64,000 nucleotides of DNA from Armigeres subalbatus (taxonomy: Eukaryota > Arthropoda > Insecta > Diptera > Culicidae): contig NC_085141.1 of the NCBI RefSeq assembly GCF_024139115.2, forward strand, positions 165,312,908-165,376,907, written 5' to 3'. Positions 1 through 12,292 of this stretch are shown one piece after another (position 1 is the first letter of the stretch; every line of letters starts with the position of its first letter). Under the pieces are notes generated by a model. The model did not search any database, had not been told where the DNA came from, and saw only the letters and a list, made by a program, of their open reading frames with translations. The translations under genes and the position numbers were made by a program.

Positions 1-237
1 TACGAATTTGGTGGATCTGCTGAATGGTCACTATCAATACAAATATCTTTAGTTTAGCTATTTTCCAATATTATTTGTCAGATTCTAATCTGATTTGAAT
101 CATTTTTCATCATGAAAATACCATAACATTGGTTTCACAAAACACTACCAGGAAAATAATCATAATAACATTAAACGAACATTGTTGGTTCTCTGTCAAA
201 TTTCAATTGCTATTGTCAATTATTGCTATTGTCAATG

Positions 238-731
238 TGGCTGGGTTCGATGCCCGATCCGATCTTTTTCTTGACTTTCCTGGGCATAAAAGTATCATCG
301 TGTTAGCCTCATGATATACGAATGCAAAAGTGGCAACTTGGCTTAGAAACCTAATCATATATATAATAGCCCTGTTTGTCTGTCCGGTGACTAGCCAACC
401 AGACGCAGCACGCGGGGGAAATTCTCACAAAAAAAAAATTTGACACTTCCATTCTTTTTTACTAGCAAATGCAGAGAACAAAACCAGTGACAACCTTAGA
501 CAACCAGACAGCATTTGATGGAAAAATCACAGACAACAGACGTTGAAAATTTTAATTGTTTTTAAATGCAGAAAATAATATATCACTCTTAAAAATTAAA
601 AAAAAAAACGCTTGCCACGGGCGCTTTTGCGTCCACAAATAAACTAGTAGATAATAACCGTTGAAGTACGGAATGAATACTTAGCTGCGGGGCGGCAATA
701 TTCTAGTGGGTTACAAAAAGAAGAAGAAAAT
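238..731 (+). repeat. Feilai-like tRNA-derived SINE, 5'-truncated and interrupted
   Basis: Bases 238-352 match the middle of the SINE seen complete at 2645-2941, from the B-box region (GGGTTCGAT) to the motif GGCTTAGAAACC. The 3' third resumes at about 650 and ends in an A/G-rich tail near 731. The 297 bases between (353-649) are foreign to the SINE; they contain a poly-A stretch but I see no clear terminal repeats or coding. Confidence 0.7.
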
Positions 732-2629
732 CTATTGAATCTATTGTGTATTTAAACTAAATTATGAATAGTTTGAGTTTTTACTAACTGTGGTTGTTGT
801 GGTGTCAAGGCATATGTAGGTATATGATGAGGCATGGGTTTATTCCCGGAAATAAAAGAAATCATTTTCCAGTCAAATTCTTTACCCGCCTTTTGTTAAT
901 GTCATCTCTGCTGTACGATCTATGGTCGAAGATGTTCTTTAAATATGTGTACGGATAAGTTCGTTATTGTAATACGTTTGTACTTCAAACATTTGAAACA
1001 ATGAAAATCGGGAAACACTTTCTTTGAGTTACATTATCCTGTCTTTAGCTAAAAAGTTTGACACTGATGGATGAATTAGTGTTCGGCGTTTTATGTTTGG
1101 GCTCAAGGGAATGTCGCTCCACCGTTTTATATGATCATCTCAAATGAATCATAGGGTTTAACCAATTAAGATGTTCATCAAACGGGAAATAAATACTTTA
1201 AGGCAATTATCACCCTAAACAGCTCTCTAGAAAGACGTTCAATACAAATACATCTATGCATCTTCATTTCGTAAGTTGTAATTTCTCACATAATTGCGCA
1301 CAATGTTACTAGAGCTAATGCTATCCTACACGAATGCAAGCTTTTTATACCAGGCATAGTAAAATTTACATCACAATCATTTTCCTCGCGTCGTACTAAA
1401 CAGGCTTCTCACCAAGTAGCAACCGTCAATGACCAACAACCGATTTAATCAGCGTAACTATACGGCCACACGGGCATTGGATAGTTGCTTGAACAAACGA
1501 TCGTTGAATCGAGCTGAAAGTTCTCGCCACTTGTAGAATGGCAGTTGGTGCAGTATAGAAGGTAATATCCACCAACTGTTATTGTTGTTTGTTACTCCAC
1601 ACGCGCGCGCTAGTCCGCGAAGCAGAAACAAAGGTGTCGAGCTGTTGAGCGGGTGCTGCTCCTCCGATAACCTTGGTAGAGGTTTCACTTCATGAGTTGT
1701 GTAGAAGTGTTCAAAGTGTAGTAGGTACACCAGCACTCATACGTTCGCGATGTTTTGTGGCAGACAGGTTTGATAATCATGAAGTATTCAGACGTTTTCC
1801 GCTTTATGAATCGCTCGAATGATATAAAAAAAAAACTTCGTCGGCGGCAGTAGCAAACAGCCGAACGAAACAAAGCAATAGCAAAAACACAACATTTTCA
1901 ATGACAATCAGCAGCCAGCATAAAGTTAAGCGTAGAGATAAAATAAAAGTTTTTTTGGGTTCATTGCTGAAGCATTTCAATACACAGATAGATATTTTGT
2001 TCGGTTTAGCTGGTTTAAATTAGATGAGACCAATTTCACTTTTTTTTTCGTTTAAATTCCAAGACATTCAACAAGTGTTTTACCCATAGAGTGTGTAATG
2101 TGTATCGCACACTACTGCTCATTAATGGTTTTGAATTTGGTTAGGACTCAAAATCAAATTCAGAACGATGCAATACCAGTTAAAAAAAAGAACAGTGGTA
2201 TTGCAAATTTTGCGCCGTAATCGACTCCCATGCAAAAAATATTGTCCCACCAAAATATTCTCCCACCAGTTTCTCCATATATGGATGACGTCTCCACTGC
2301 AAGAAAGAGCTTTTTGGGGTGTCAAAAAAAAGCAAGAATGATGCTTTGGATTGTGTTTTCTTTCTCTAATTTCTATACAATTGAACGTGTGAGCAATTGT
2401 TCCGGTGCTTCGACAGATTTGCACGGTAGTCTATTCTTCGCTGAGAAAAGCAATACTTTTTGGCTGATTAGATCGCAGACAGCAAACACGTAGAGATAAT
2501 CACCATGTACCATGCATCTCCATAGTTATAAAAAAAATTGGTGCACATTTTTGCGAAGACCACTTTCTCTCTTTATCGCTTAAAAAACTTATATTCGGTT
2601 TTAGGAATAAATATAAGTTCACTATCAAT
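732..2629. other. Intergenic, no supported gene
   Basis: This is A+T-rich sequence with only chance open frames. The stretch 1450-1740 is richer in G+C and open for 92 codons on the minus strand (ending LSNARVAV), but it matches no family I recognise and has no visible splice sites or start context. Confidence 0.5.
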
Positions 2630-2640
2630 ACGAGTACAGC

Positions 2641-2941
2641 CCAGTGGGGGCCCTCCTTAGCCGTGCGGTAAGATGCGCGGCTACTAAGCAAGACCATGCT
2701 GAGGGTGGCTGGGTTCGATTCCCGGTGCCGGTCTAGGCAATTTTCGGATTTGAAATTGTCTCGACTTCCCTGGGCATAAAAGTATAATCGTGTTAGCCTC
2801 ATGATATACGAATGCAAAAATGGTAACCTGGCTTAGAAACCTCGCAGTTAATAACTGTGGAAGTGCTTAATGAACACTAAGCTGCGAGGCGGCTCTGTCC
2901 CAGTGTGGGGATGTAATGCCAATAAGAAAAAGAAGAAGAAG
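2641..2941 (+). repeat. Feilai-like tRNA-derived SINE, full length with target-site duplication
   Basis: The copy starts near GGGGCCCTCCTTAGCCGTG and carries RNA polymerase III A-box-like (TAGCCGTGCGG) and B-box (GGTTCGATTCC) motifs. It ends in an AAGAAGAAG-type tail. The 11-bp direct repeat ACGAGTACAGC lies at 2630-2640 and 2942-2952, as expected for LINE-assisted retroposition. Tail and box structure agree with the Aedes Feilai family; the family name is from memory. Confidence 0.85.
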
Positions 2942-2952
2942 ACGAGTACAGC

Positions 2953-3641
2953 TAAAGATGTACACTTCTTTTAATCCAGTATTCAAAAAAAATAGGATAC
3001 CTGTTTCATATTAGGGCGTTTTCCGTATCCACACGTTACTCCAGCGATTTTGTATGTATTACAAATATGTTATGATGGATCTGTTGAAACGCGATGCCCC
3101 GTTCCATGACATGATTGAGGGTTCAATTTGGTACTTTTAATGTACAAAATCATAATTCCACTGTACTCATCTAAATAAATATGCTGCAAATATTCATAAT
3201 ATCAAACAAGAAAAAATGTAGAAATAGTCTACAACAGCTGCAGATTACTCTAAAAAATCAATTTCTACTAAACTTTCATAGTTTGTACATAACATAGCAT
3301 AGTTACGGTGTACTTTGTAGATTGGACACTAGTGATACTCATTTTTTTCTTTTAAAATCCTTATTCAGATTGCTATCAGAAATCAAGCTGGGTGCTGGTC
3401 CTTGATTTCAATCTAGGATAAAAATCACAAAAGCATGAGGATTACTACTCCTGGTCACGCCTATCTTCATCGTAACTTGGGAGGGGAAGGAAATGTTGGT
3501 GTAGTACTTACTTAACGAGAGGCCCCCGACTCTGCGACACCCTCATAAGTACCACGGAGTTGGATATTGGGGAAGGTATTTGTTGGTTCAGGATTTGCCT
3601 GTAGCTGACAATGTGACCGTGGTAGATGTTACACCGTAACA
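2953..3641. other. Intergenic, nothing recognised
   Basis: This is A+T-rich unique-looking sequence with no supported gene or repeat. Confidence 0.4.
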
Positions 3642-3649
3642 CACCACGT

Positions 3650-3780
3650 CAGTGGCGTAGCCACGGGGGTGGTTTTGGGTATAAAACCCTCCCCAGAGAC
3701 AACATTTTCGGAAGAAATTTTTTTTTCGATAAAAAAAATGTTCAGCAACCCCCCTCACCAATTTTCTGGCTACGCCACTG
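3650..3780. mobile_element. hAT-type MITE, 131 bp
   Basis: The ends are inverted: CAGTGGCGTAGCCAC at the left and CTGGCTACGCCACTG at the right. An exact 8-bp duplication, CACCACGT, flanks it at 3642-3649 and 3781-3788. An 8-bp duplication and a CAG terminus are typical of hAT transposons. It has no coding capacity and so would have depended on a transposase supplied in trans. Confidence 0.88.
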
Positions 3781-3903
3781 CACCACGTAAAGGTGTCTAC
3801 CCAGCGTTACGAGAGATAAACTTACACAGTTTGTACATAATGATACAAAAATTGATTGCAAAAAAAATATGGACACCAATGCACAAGTCGATACAGTGCA
3901 CTG

Positions 3904-4110
3904 CACACGGACTTCAAGTCTGCATTCGATCGAGTTGATCTTGAAATACTGCTATCCCGGCTTGAGAAACTTGGCATAGGTGAAAATGTCATCTGCTGAC
4001 ATAAATCATATCTGACAAATCGACAGCTTGTGGTGAAGATAGGAACGGAAAAAATCCAACATTTTCACTAATCTATCTGGTGCGGCCCAAGGCAGCAACC
4101 TTGCCCAGCA
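3904..4110 (+). pseudogene. Non-LTR retrotransposon reverse transcriptase fragment (Jockey-like), broken
   Basis: Translation from 3904 gives TDFKSAFDRVD, the palm motif A of LINE reverse transcriptases, then LGIGENVIC, an in-frame TGA, then YLTNRQLVVKIGTEK and a TAA. A remnant of motif B, SGAAQGSNLA, follows near 4080-4110 in another frame. Only about 70 residues of the domain survive. It directly abuts the inverted SINE at 4117. Confidence 0.8.
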
Positions 4111-4116
4111 ATACGG

Positions 4117-4396
4117 TTCTTCTTCTTCTTCTTATTGGCATTACATCCCCACACTGGGACAGAGCCGCCTCGCAGCTTAGTGTTCATTAAGCACTCCACA
4201 GTTATAACTGCGAGGTTTCTAAGCCAAGTTACCATTTTTGCATTCGTATATCATGAGGCTAACACGATGATACTTTTATGCCCAAGGAAGTCGAGACAAT
4301 TTCCAATCCGAAAATTGCCTAGACCGGTACCGGGAATCGAACCCAGCCACCCTCAGCATGGTATTGCTTTGTAGCCGCGCGTCTTACCGCACGGTA
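4117..4396 (-). repeat. Feilai-like SINE, inverted, slightly 5'-truncated
   Basis: This is the reverse complement of the SINE at 2645: the (TTC)n at 4117-4132 is the tail, and the B box and tRNA-like head lie near 4325-4396. The extreme 5' end (GGGCCCTCC) is missing. It inserted at the edge of the LINE fragment to its left. Confidence 0.85.
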
Positions 4397-4397
4397 G

Positions 4398-4638
4398 AAA
4401 CTTCACGGTGACTGGGCTTTACGGTCACTCCTGACGGAATCCAAGTTTCAAAGTGCTCGCGTTTTCGGGGGCACACCACTCGATACGGAGGCAATGCAAA
4501 ACTGTCATCAAAGCTAAATCAACAAAAATGACAGTTGTGCACCGCCTCCGTATCGAGTGGTGTGCCCCCGAAAACGCGAGCACTTTGAAACTTGGAATCC
4601 GTCAGGAGTGACCTTAAAGCCCAGTCACCGTGAAGTTT
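4398..4638. mobile_element. Foldback element, about 95-bp arms
   Basis: AAACTTCACGGTGACTGGGC at the left pairs with GCCCAGTCACCGTGAAGTTT at the right, and pairing continues with few mismatches through the motif GCGTTTTCGGGGGCACACCA. The loop is about 30 bases. It has no open frame of note. A related, truncated copy sits at 44407-44600. Confidence 0.85.
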
Positions 4639-4793
4639 TACGGGCCGATAACATAATTTACAGAGTTTGTGAATGCTTACATAATAATTAATAATAATCA
4701 TATTTCAGGTTGCTGTAATGAACTGTTTTAAAGGAGGAAACTTTACAATAAGCCTTTCCCAATACTGAATAGTAACTGTGATAAATGCAGTAA

Positions 4794-5640
4794 CTATTTT
4801 TTAACCATGGTGTCCTTAATAAATGTTTGAGATATATAGTCACATAAAAGTGAAATAGAACAAATTGGTTTATATTCAGCAGAAATAGAAGTAGATTTCT
4901 TGCTTTTGCTTGCTTTCCTGCTGGTAAGTGGCTGAGTAGAACTTGATTCATTGATTAGATTTCCATGATGATGCTCCGGCGAATGCTGCTTACGTGAATA
5001 GAATTTCTGCATGAGATTGGCATACTTTGTTTTCCGAATTTTCTGTTGACTAGTCAGAAATTTCTCAAGCTTCTTCTGAAGTACTGGACAGTCTTGGAGG
5101 AGTGCATGTTCCGTTTTACATTAAAAACATTCGGTGGAACGGAACTTAAGACAATACATTCTGTTGCAACAGAATCGTGCTGTGTGTTCATATTGTTTGC
5201 AGAGAGCACAAAGCTATGGCTTTCGTATCTGTAGGTATTGCGGTAGGACTGTAGTGGCAAAAATATTACGTATAACCGGTAAGCTTTTGTTTTCACAAAT
5301 ATCGCTTGGGCCCTTTGTGAGGCAGCGAACGTTCGATATGAATACAGATGGTATACTTTTGTTTTTATAAACACCAAAACCGCTTCGTCTTATCTCGGCT
5401 GGGTCTACAATCTACATGTTGGCAATAAATCACTCCATCGACCTCAACACGTTGGGCTGGTGCATATAGATGGTATGATGAACGTAAAGATGAGAACTGC
5501 AATAAGTCGTTAGCTTCTTTTAGATTTTCAAGCGTGATCAGTATCTTATTTACGTTAAGATACTTCGTTTCACTGACAGACTTGTATTCGCTGTTTAACA
5601 AATCAGCAATATCGAACACATTGATTGAGCATTATCCTAA
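4794..5640 (-). pseudogene. Non-LTR retrotransposon ORF1 (gag-like) with zinc-knuckle remnant
   Basis: Minus-strand frames from about 5619 read NVNKILITLENLKEANDLL and RVEVDGVIY, like the N-terminal half of insect LINE ORF1 proteins, which bind the element RNA. A frameshifted continuation near 5160-5240 reads CALCKQYEHTARFC, a CCHC knuckle, followed by a broken second knuckle and DCPVLQKKLEKFL. The tail is Ser/Lys-rich and ends at 4794 (DTMVKK). Several stops and frameshifts make this a relic. Clade is uncertain. Confidence 0.6.
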
Positions 5641-5759
5641 AACATATGTCCTAATTATGTTGGCTGTTTCCATTGTATGGGATAAACAACAACTTTGTGA
5701 GCTGAAACTACGGTAGCTTCAAGAGCAAACAACAAACGATCCGATCTACTCAGTAACGG

Positions 5760-6522
5760 TAGCAGAGGGTCAACTGAGAGTCAAGTGCTTATAGACAACA
5801 AGAAAATCAATTGATTAATGTGATTCCTTTATTTCTAGAGTTCACTCAACCAGCGGGTGCAAGGTTTTCTTACAACTCTTCGAATATCTCCTCCCTTATT
5901 TCTTTGGCTTTTAATTTTCCGAAAATTGTTTGGCTTTTAATTTCTTTTAATTTGATTTTTTAATTTAATCTAGAGCACCACTCTAGAGGACGTGTAACAT
6001 AACTATTTCATCACACTTTTATTCAGTCAACAATCTTTAAGGAGACCGAGGAAATTTCGTGTTGAGTCTTGGAAAGCAGTTGGGAAATTTTCGATGGAAT
6101 TCTCGGAGTTTCTCAAATACAAATTGTTGGTGGTAATATTCCTGGTGAAATTTATTAATAAATGTCAAGAGGAATTACTACGAAAAGATTAAAAATATAT
6201 TGTAGCTCCAGCATGAGCTATGATACCTAGAATTAAGATTTCTGGAGAAAATTTATTAAGGACTTTTCATTTCCCCCACATAAATTGAACAGTTTTTTCT
6301 TTATAAAAAAATAAATAAAATGAGCTTTAAAACAGTGCTTGGTCTATGTCTATGAAAACCTTGGGAAGCTTTTGGAGCCTTTAATGAAATTATTATAAGA
6401 TTCTCTGGTGGAATTCTTTTGTGCTAAACATTTTGTTAGAAATTTGTTGATAATTTTTAATGAAGGAATGCTGATTTCGTGGATGAATCCGCAGTTTTTT
6501 TGGTGACAAAAAGATTTAGTGG
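5760..6522. other. Intergenic, nothing recognised
   Basis: This is A+T-rich sequence without a supported gene. It ends where the TIR element at 6523 begins. Confidence 0.4.
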
Positions 6523-7190
6523 TACCGTGCGGGACCGAAATCCGTACAGCACCGAAATCCGTCCACCTCATGAGATATCAATAAATTAAAGGAGGTTAAA
6601 GGTAATTAATGTAGGAATAATTAATCTCATCCTGTTCAGATACTTGACAGTAAACTTCTAGGGCATAGAATTGGAAAGAAGGCTGTGAAATTAAAACAAC
6701 AAAAATCAAAAACAAATCTCCACCCACCAAATGCGGAGTTTGTGCCGCCATTTTGTTTTCGGGTAGAGCATAATTGCACCAAAAATAACTGTGTTTTAAT
6801 TGCTAATTGCAAATTATTACATAAGATAAGCGGAATACAAATCGAAGGGATCGCTTCTCAAGGTGCGTATCGAACTATTACAGTGGTAGTTTGGTCAATC
6901 AGACTGTTTCAATTTAAATATTTAGTGAAGTAATAGCTGTACGGATTTGGATCCTTTGATTCGAAATCCGTCCACGGTGGACGGATTTCGGGTCAGGAGT
7001 AGTTGATTTAATTCATTATTTTTCATGTTTTTCGTAGTTTTTAATGAGTAAATGTGAAACACTTCAAAAGTAGAAGCCTTCATGCGCCTGTATCAATGAC
7101 AAACGTTTTATTTATATTCGATTCCTATTTTCTAATGACTTTTTCATATACTAAGGTGCTTAGGTGTACGGATTTCGATGCCCCACGGTA
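6523..7190 (+). mobile_element. TA-flanked TIR element (668 bp), copy 1
   Basis: The left end TACCGTGCGGGACCGAAATC is the imperfect inverse of the right end GATTTCGATGCCCCACGGTA. The subterminal motif GAAATCCGT recurs at both ends. It has no transposase. A second copy in the opposite orientation lies at 22379-23052. TA at both ends suggests a Tc1/mariner-type mover. Confidence 0.75.
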
Positions 7191-7445
7191 ATCATCAAAA
7201 GTATTACTAAAGGTTATCAATAAGGAAATCGACCCAGCCACATTTAGCAATCAATAACAGAAAATAAAGAGCGCAGTATAACGATTCCGTACCTTCCATT
7301 AAAATTCCAAAATTAAAAATTCTCTACAGGAATATGAAAAAGAAATCCTCAGGGAGCTCTGAAGTTTTTCATAGAACTGTTATCAAGGCCGCAAAGATTA
7401 ACGTTAAATTAAAGATGAACTGGAACTTTTTGAATAAAAGCCACA

Positions 7446-7875
7446 CACCAAAAAAATATGAATATTACAGGTGATGTGTTTCAATAAAATGACACAAAAC
7501 CACATGACATATACAGAATCGTATATTTTTCAATGTCAGATGATTTAAAATTACATGTCACGGAACCTCAACACAGCTCCCGTTGCAACGCACCTAACGC
7601 ACAAGCAGTCAATGACTTGATGCAGTGAAATACTTGTTCAGTGCAAATCGTGGAACCAGTTTTACTTCGATCATCCCTCTTTCAAGAAACGGAGATAGCT
7701 GAGTGGTAGCGTGCTGGGCTTTCACTCAACGGACTTATGTTCGATTCTCGTTCTGATCAATCAATTTTTTTTGTCAATAAAGTTGTGATGTGAAATTACA
7801 GCACCACATAATTTTACGTCAAAAATGACGCTCGTATATGTCAGCACCTAAAATTACATGATTGTTTTTAGGTAC
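7446..7875. mobile_element. MITE-like element carrying a tRNA-like core
   Basis: The ends hold inverted AT-rich motifs (TATTACAGGTGATG at the left, ACCTAAAATTACATGAT at the right). At 7690-7756 lies a tRNA-like sequence with A-box GCTGAGTGGTAGCGTG and B-box GTTCGATTCTC. The tRNA-like arms pair only partly, so it is a relic rather than a gene. Confidence 0.55.
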
Positions 7876-8456
7876 GCATGTGAATAGTAAAGAGTTACTT
7901 TTCCCGTTAGTCTCAAGCGTGTCTTATGTGCGGAAAGCTGAATCTACTCAGTTGCTGATTAGTTTTGTTTCTTTTTCTCTCATGAGTAAAAAGTGCTAGC
8001 CTAAAAATTGGTATACAACTTTTTTTAAACACTCAGTCACTGAATTGATTCAGTTTTCCATGTGAATTAGGCTTCTATTTAGACAAGAGCTGAAATTTCC
8101 AGAGCAAAAAAAACTTTGGGGGTACAACAAGCAATGGAAAAGTCTAAAGGTGTATCACAAAAAAAATATTGAGGTCAATACTCGAATCTAATGCCGTTTA
8201 ATGGTTCCCGTATGTATCCACTTGAATCGGTAGGATCGAAGAAATTCAGCAAAAAAAAATCATCAGATTTGCATTGCGTGGTCTTCCATTACCATCTTTT
8301 CTCAGCTTGGTCTATATGCACCTGAGTGGGTCTTTCGACAACGAGAGTTCCTAAGGCCAGGAACACCGAATACGGAGCACATGACCCAATTAGTTGTATT
8401 GTAAGAGTTCTTCGACTTCAACACTGCTGCAACCTTCATACGTAGACTACAAGTTA

Positions 8457-8600
8457 GTTTTTTTTTTGTTAAATATCTTGGCTGTGCATATGCACAGCAC
8501 ATGTTTCGAAATGGACAAATTGATATGAAATTTGCGAAAAAGAATCTACGTGTCTTGGAGGGACTCGAACCTTCAACCTCCTACTGGAGGTGTGGAAGAT
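8457..8600 (-). repeat. tRNA-headed SINE, diverged partial copy
   Basis: Bases 8457-8545 match the tail of the element at 17547-17710, including the 18-bp palindrome GCTGTGCATATGCACAGC. Bases 8546-8590 hold a diverged 3' half of its tRNA-like head (GGGACTCGAACC on the plus strand). The poly-T at the left is the poly-A tail of a minus-strand insertion. Confidence 0.75.
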
Positions 8601-8864
8601 CCACACTGATATTCTTCCCTCCCCCTTCATACGGGAGCTTGGCAGAAGGAAGGTCGTGCAATATGTGCCATCACAAATATTGCCCTCCGCTCGCTTTCAA
8701 ATAGACTTCTATAGAAACATTCTTCATGCCTGCCGTATCCTAACGGAACTATCAATTCTATACTTTCGCCTCTAATTCTATCATGAACATGTACGTCTAA
8801 GTTTGGAAGATGATATTAGCATTTCCATATCATTACAAGTTAGTTGCCATGAACCAGAATATGC

Positions 8865-9310
8865 ATTATGCATACATCCCAGGGATTGAATCCTAAAGAG
8901 AAAGAACAAATCTCTCACTTATCATCTCTGTATACATATGCGATATGTAGCATACCGCGAGAGACTTTTTTTTCGCAAGCTGTCATGATAGAGAACTGAT
9001 TCGGGAGGCTATACCCCATGGAAAATTTCTTTTAGAAAGCTCCAAATGCGGAGAGCACTGGCTCTGATGATGCATTTCAGCTTGTTCTACACAGTTATGC
9101 AGTAACCAACACGAAGGGAGCAAAAACAAAGCGAGAATCACCATTTTTCTGTGGGGGCTGCCTATCCGATTATGTTTTTTCGCACTTGTATACAAGTTTG
9201 ATAAATTTGTTATCATGGCATGTTATGATTCAGAACAGTTTTTGCCTCTCTTATATCGCTGTTCGTTATCTATTGAGAGCGATTTCTGCAATCCCTGATA
9301 CATCCCAATA
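8865..9310 (+). repeat. Unnamed dispersed repeat, copy 1
   Basis: The block shares the motifs CGATATGTAGCA, CGCAAGCTGTCATGAT, GAACTGATTCGGGAGGCTAT and GCACTTGTATACAAGTT with 60998-63235 and, inverted, with 46850-47060. It has no long frame. Near its start is GGGATTGAATCC, close to a polymerase III B box, so a SINE origin is possible but unproven. Confidence 0.65.
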
Positions 9311-10690
9311 GAGGAAAACTTTTTTACCTTTGTCTTATTATTTTTTAAATCGCTCACACTTCATCAATGACGCAATGACGAGATGAAAAGAGGCGCAATG
9401 AATCAGACAAACTACATGGACTACGCTCTTCCTATTATTAATATTTTATTATTGATAAGTGAATGTTTGTAATCCGTTACGTCAAATATTTTGTATTGTT
9501 TTATTTTGTAAAATTTTAGGCATTAGGGACATTTAATGAACTTAAATAAAATTCCATCCAAAATTCTCCAAAATTTTTGCGTTGTTCTATACGATGACCA
9601 ATTTTGTTTGGCCAAACGTTGCAAACACCCTACCGTACATCGCTGGGTATATAACCGTTGGCATAACACATGAAGAGTCGACTAGACTTGCTCACAGTTC
9701 GGTTCGAGGCCATCAGCTAGGAATTGCCAGTCGATCGCCCGCGTGGCCCTGCGTTGTGCTGTTGGTAGACATTGTTACAGCATAGTGGCCGTTGTTCGTC
9801 CACAGCTCGCATGATGAGGGTTTCAACATGCGGAAAATACAATACACGAATCAACCCAATATGAAAAAAAAAACTGCCTCATCCATCGCGTCGACCAACG
9901 ACGAGTGGATGCGATACCCTCGGAGAGAGAGAGAGGGGGGGATAGAGAGAGCGGTGGAAGAATTCGTTCGTATGAACATTTGCAACTTTATTCGCATCGT
10001 GGTCCGTTCGATACTGGTTAAGTGGTTCGACGCGATGATGAAGCACTGCTGCAGCAATGGTAAAATCCCAACTTTACGAAATGTTTGGCTGGATTGGGTC
10101 CATTGAAATGGCACCGTGACTGTTGTCGTTGTTATTCATCACATATTGGTAGTGCTTTGTAGCTTGGACATGAACTTTGCCTACTTCCTGTTGAGTTGTA
10201 GTTTAGTCGTTTCCTAGCCGATTACCACATGTCATAAAAAGTCGGCAGTTTGGAAACGTAGTTATTTCATGCAGACTTGGCACGTGCATTATATCATTAA
10301 AAGTGCTGTATTGTTCAGAAAGTGGATGATGAGTAAGTATTCAAATTAGGCTTTTAATTGCCCTACATGAACTACTCTACATAGTGCCAATCCATTTGCG
10401 GTTTGAAACTTGTTCACTAGGGCATATCAATGCCTCCTTAATGTTAACTAGGGCATGTCAGTTCATGCCAGTTCATCATTCAGATCAATTTGTTAGCATA
10501 GTGTCCCTCACTGGGACATTGCCACATAGAAGCTTAATATTTATTAAGCACTTTCTCATAAATTCCACCGGAAGGTCCCTCCTGAAAATTTTCTATATCG
10601 AACTGGGATTTGTAGCCAAATTTGATCGACTACTAACAATAAATTGATGCTTTGACCAAATTATTTGACAGAGCTCCTTATTCGCTGTAC
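9311..10690. other. Intergenic, nothing firm
   Basis: The 9600-10140 stretch is richer in G+C and includes a GA-rich tract (9924-9952) and open frames up to 104 codons, none recognised. Its codons do not continue into any neighbouring exon that I can see. Confidence 0.4.
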
Positions 10691-10698
10691 GTCTTCAC

Positions 10699-11399
10699 TA
10701 GACTGGCCCAGGAAACAAAAAGTTGTTTAATTTCACGGGGCACCCCCCAGGATTGTGTCTTTGGGTGAGAAAATCAATCTCTGAAAATTTCAGCTCAATC
10801 GCTTGTTGCATAAGCTGGCGCATTTGATTTGAAGTTTGTATGGGGATTTCAGCCAAAATGTATAGGAAAATACACCTCCGTCACTCATTTGATCTGGAAA
10901 TTGGTTCTGATTGCTCGATTGACCTCAGAATTGCAAAAACTGCAGTTGGTATGCTACAGAACAATTTCACAGAACATTGTATGATGATTAAATGAACTTT
11001 TATATAGGTTTTGGCTGATGCGATTCGATCAAAAAACCCAAAAATACACAAATCAGCTCCTAATAAACCAGCCGAAAATTATATAAAGTTCATTTTAATC
11101 ATCATGCAATGTTCTGTGAAATTGTTCTGTAGCATACCAACTGCAGTTTTTGCATTTCTGAGGTCAATCGAGCAATCAGAACCAATTTCCAGATCAAATG
11201 GGTGACGGAGGTGTATTTTCCTATACATTTTGGCTGAAATCCCCATACAAACTTCAAATCAAATGCGCCAGCTTATGCAACAAGCGATTGAGCTGAAATT
11301 TTCAGAGATTGATTTTCTCACCCAAAGACACAATTCTGGGGGGTGCCCCGTGGAATTCGACAACATTTTTTTCTCCCCATAGTAATCTGGGCCAGTCTA
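10699..11399. mobile_element. Giant foldback element, copy A (701 bp) with 8-bp target duplication
   Basis: The whole element is an inverted repeat with arms of about 310 bp. It starts TAGACTGGCCCAGGAAAC and ends CTGGGCCAGTCTA. GTCTTCAC is duplicated exactly at 10691-10698 and 11400-11407. It has no transposase. Eight-base duplications suggest a hAT- or P-like mover. The arms would fold into a very long hairpin if transcribed. Confidence 0.92.
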
Positions 11400-11483
11400 G
11401 TCTTCACTTTTAACAGAATTTGTTGCCCTACCCAGATGTCACGCTTAGTAGAATTTGAAAAAAATATAGGGAAGACTGGGGAG

Positions 11484-12292
11484 TAGACTGGCCCAGGAAA
11501 CAAAAGGTTGTCGAATTCTACGGGGCACCCCCCAGGATTCTGCCTTTGGGTAATAAAAACAATCTCTGAAAATTTCAGCTCAATCGCTTGTTGCATAAGC
11601 TGGCGCATTTGATTTGAAGTTTGTATGGAGGTTTTTGCCAAAATGCACAGGAAAATACACTTCCGTCACTCTTTCGTTCAGGAAATTTGTTCGGTATGTC
11701 CGATTGATCTCAGAATTGCAACAAAGGCAGTTGACATGTTAAAGGTCAATTCCACCGAACATTATACGATAATTAAATGAACTTTTCTATAGTTTTCGGC
11801 TGATATATTAGGGGTTAGGTTGTGCACTTTGGAATTCATTGATTGCCATGAAAAACATACGCATGCCATCAAAGATGCCTGCGATGTGAAGTTTCGCGCG
11901 CGCTCAAACATATGCAGAGGAACGCGCGCCACAGCACATATCTAAGCCATTTTTGATAACATGCGCACGTTTTTCATGACAATCAATGATTTCCAAAGTG
12001 CACAGCCCAACTCCTAATAAATCATCCGAAACTTCATGAAAAGTCATTTAGTCATTGTATAATCTTCTGTGAAAGTGATCTCTAACATATCAACTGCCTG
12101 TTTTGCAATTCTGAGCTCAATCGGGCATTTTCTTTCGGGTGTATTTTCCTATGCATTTTGGCTGAAACCACCATACAAACTTCAAATCAAATGCGCCAGA
12201 GATTGATTTTCTTAACCAAAGGCACAATCCTGGGGGGTGCCCCGTAGAATTCGTCAACTTTTTTTCTCCCCATACAAGGCTGGGCCACTCTA
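11484..12292. mobile_element. Giant foldback element, copy B (809 bp) with 8-bp target duplication
   Basis: This is the same family as 10699-11399, starting TAGACTGGCCCAGGAAAC and ending TGGGCCACTCTA. CTGGGGAG is duplicated exactly at 11476-11483 and 12293-12300. The centre (11815-12010) is longer than in copy A and is itself palindromic around a GCGCGCG-rich core, so copy A may be an internally deleted version. Confidence 0.92.

Noticed and set aside
9648..9700. TATATAA with a downstream CTCACAGTT as a core promoter
   Set aside because: The spacing is about 45 bases instead of about 30, and no gene follows that I can support.
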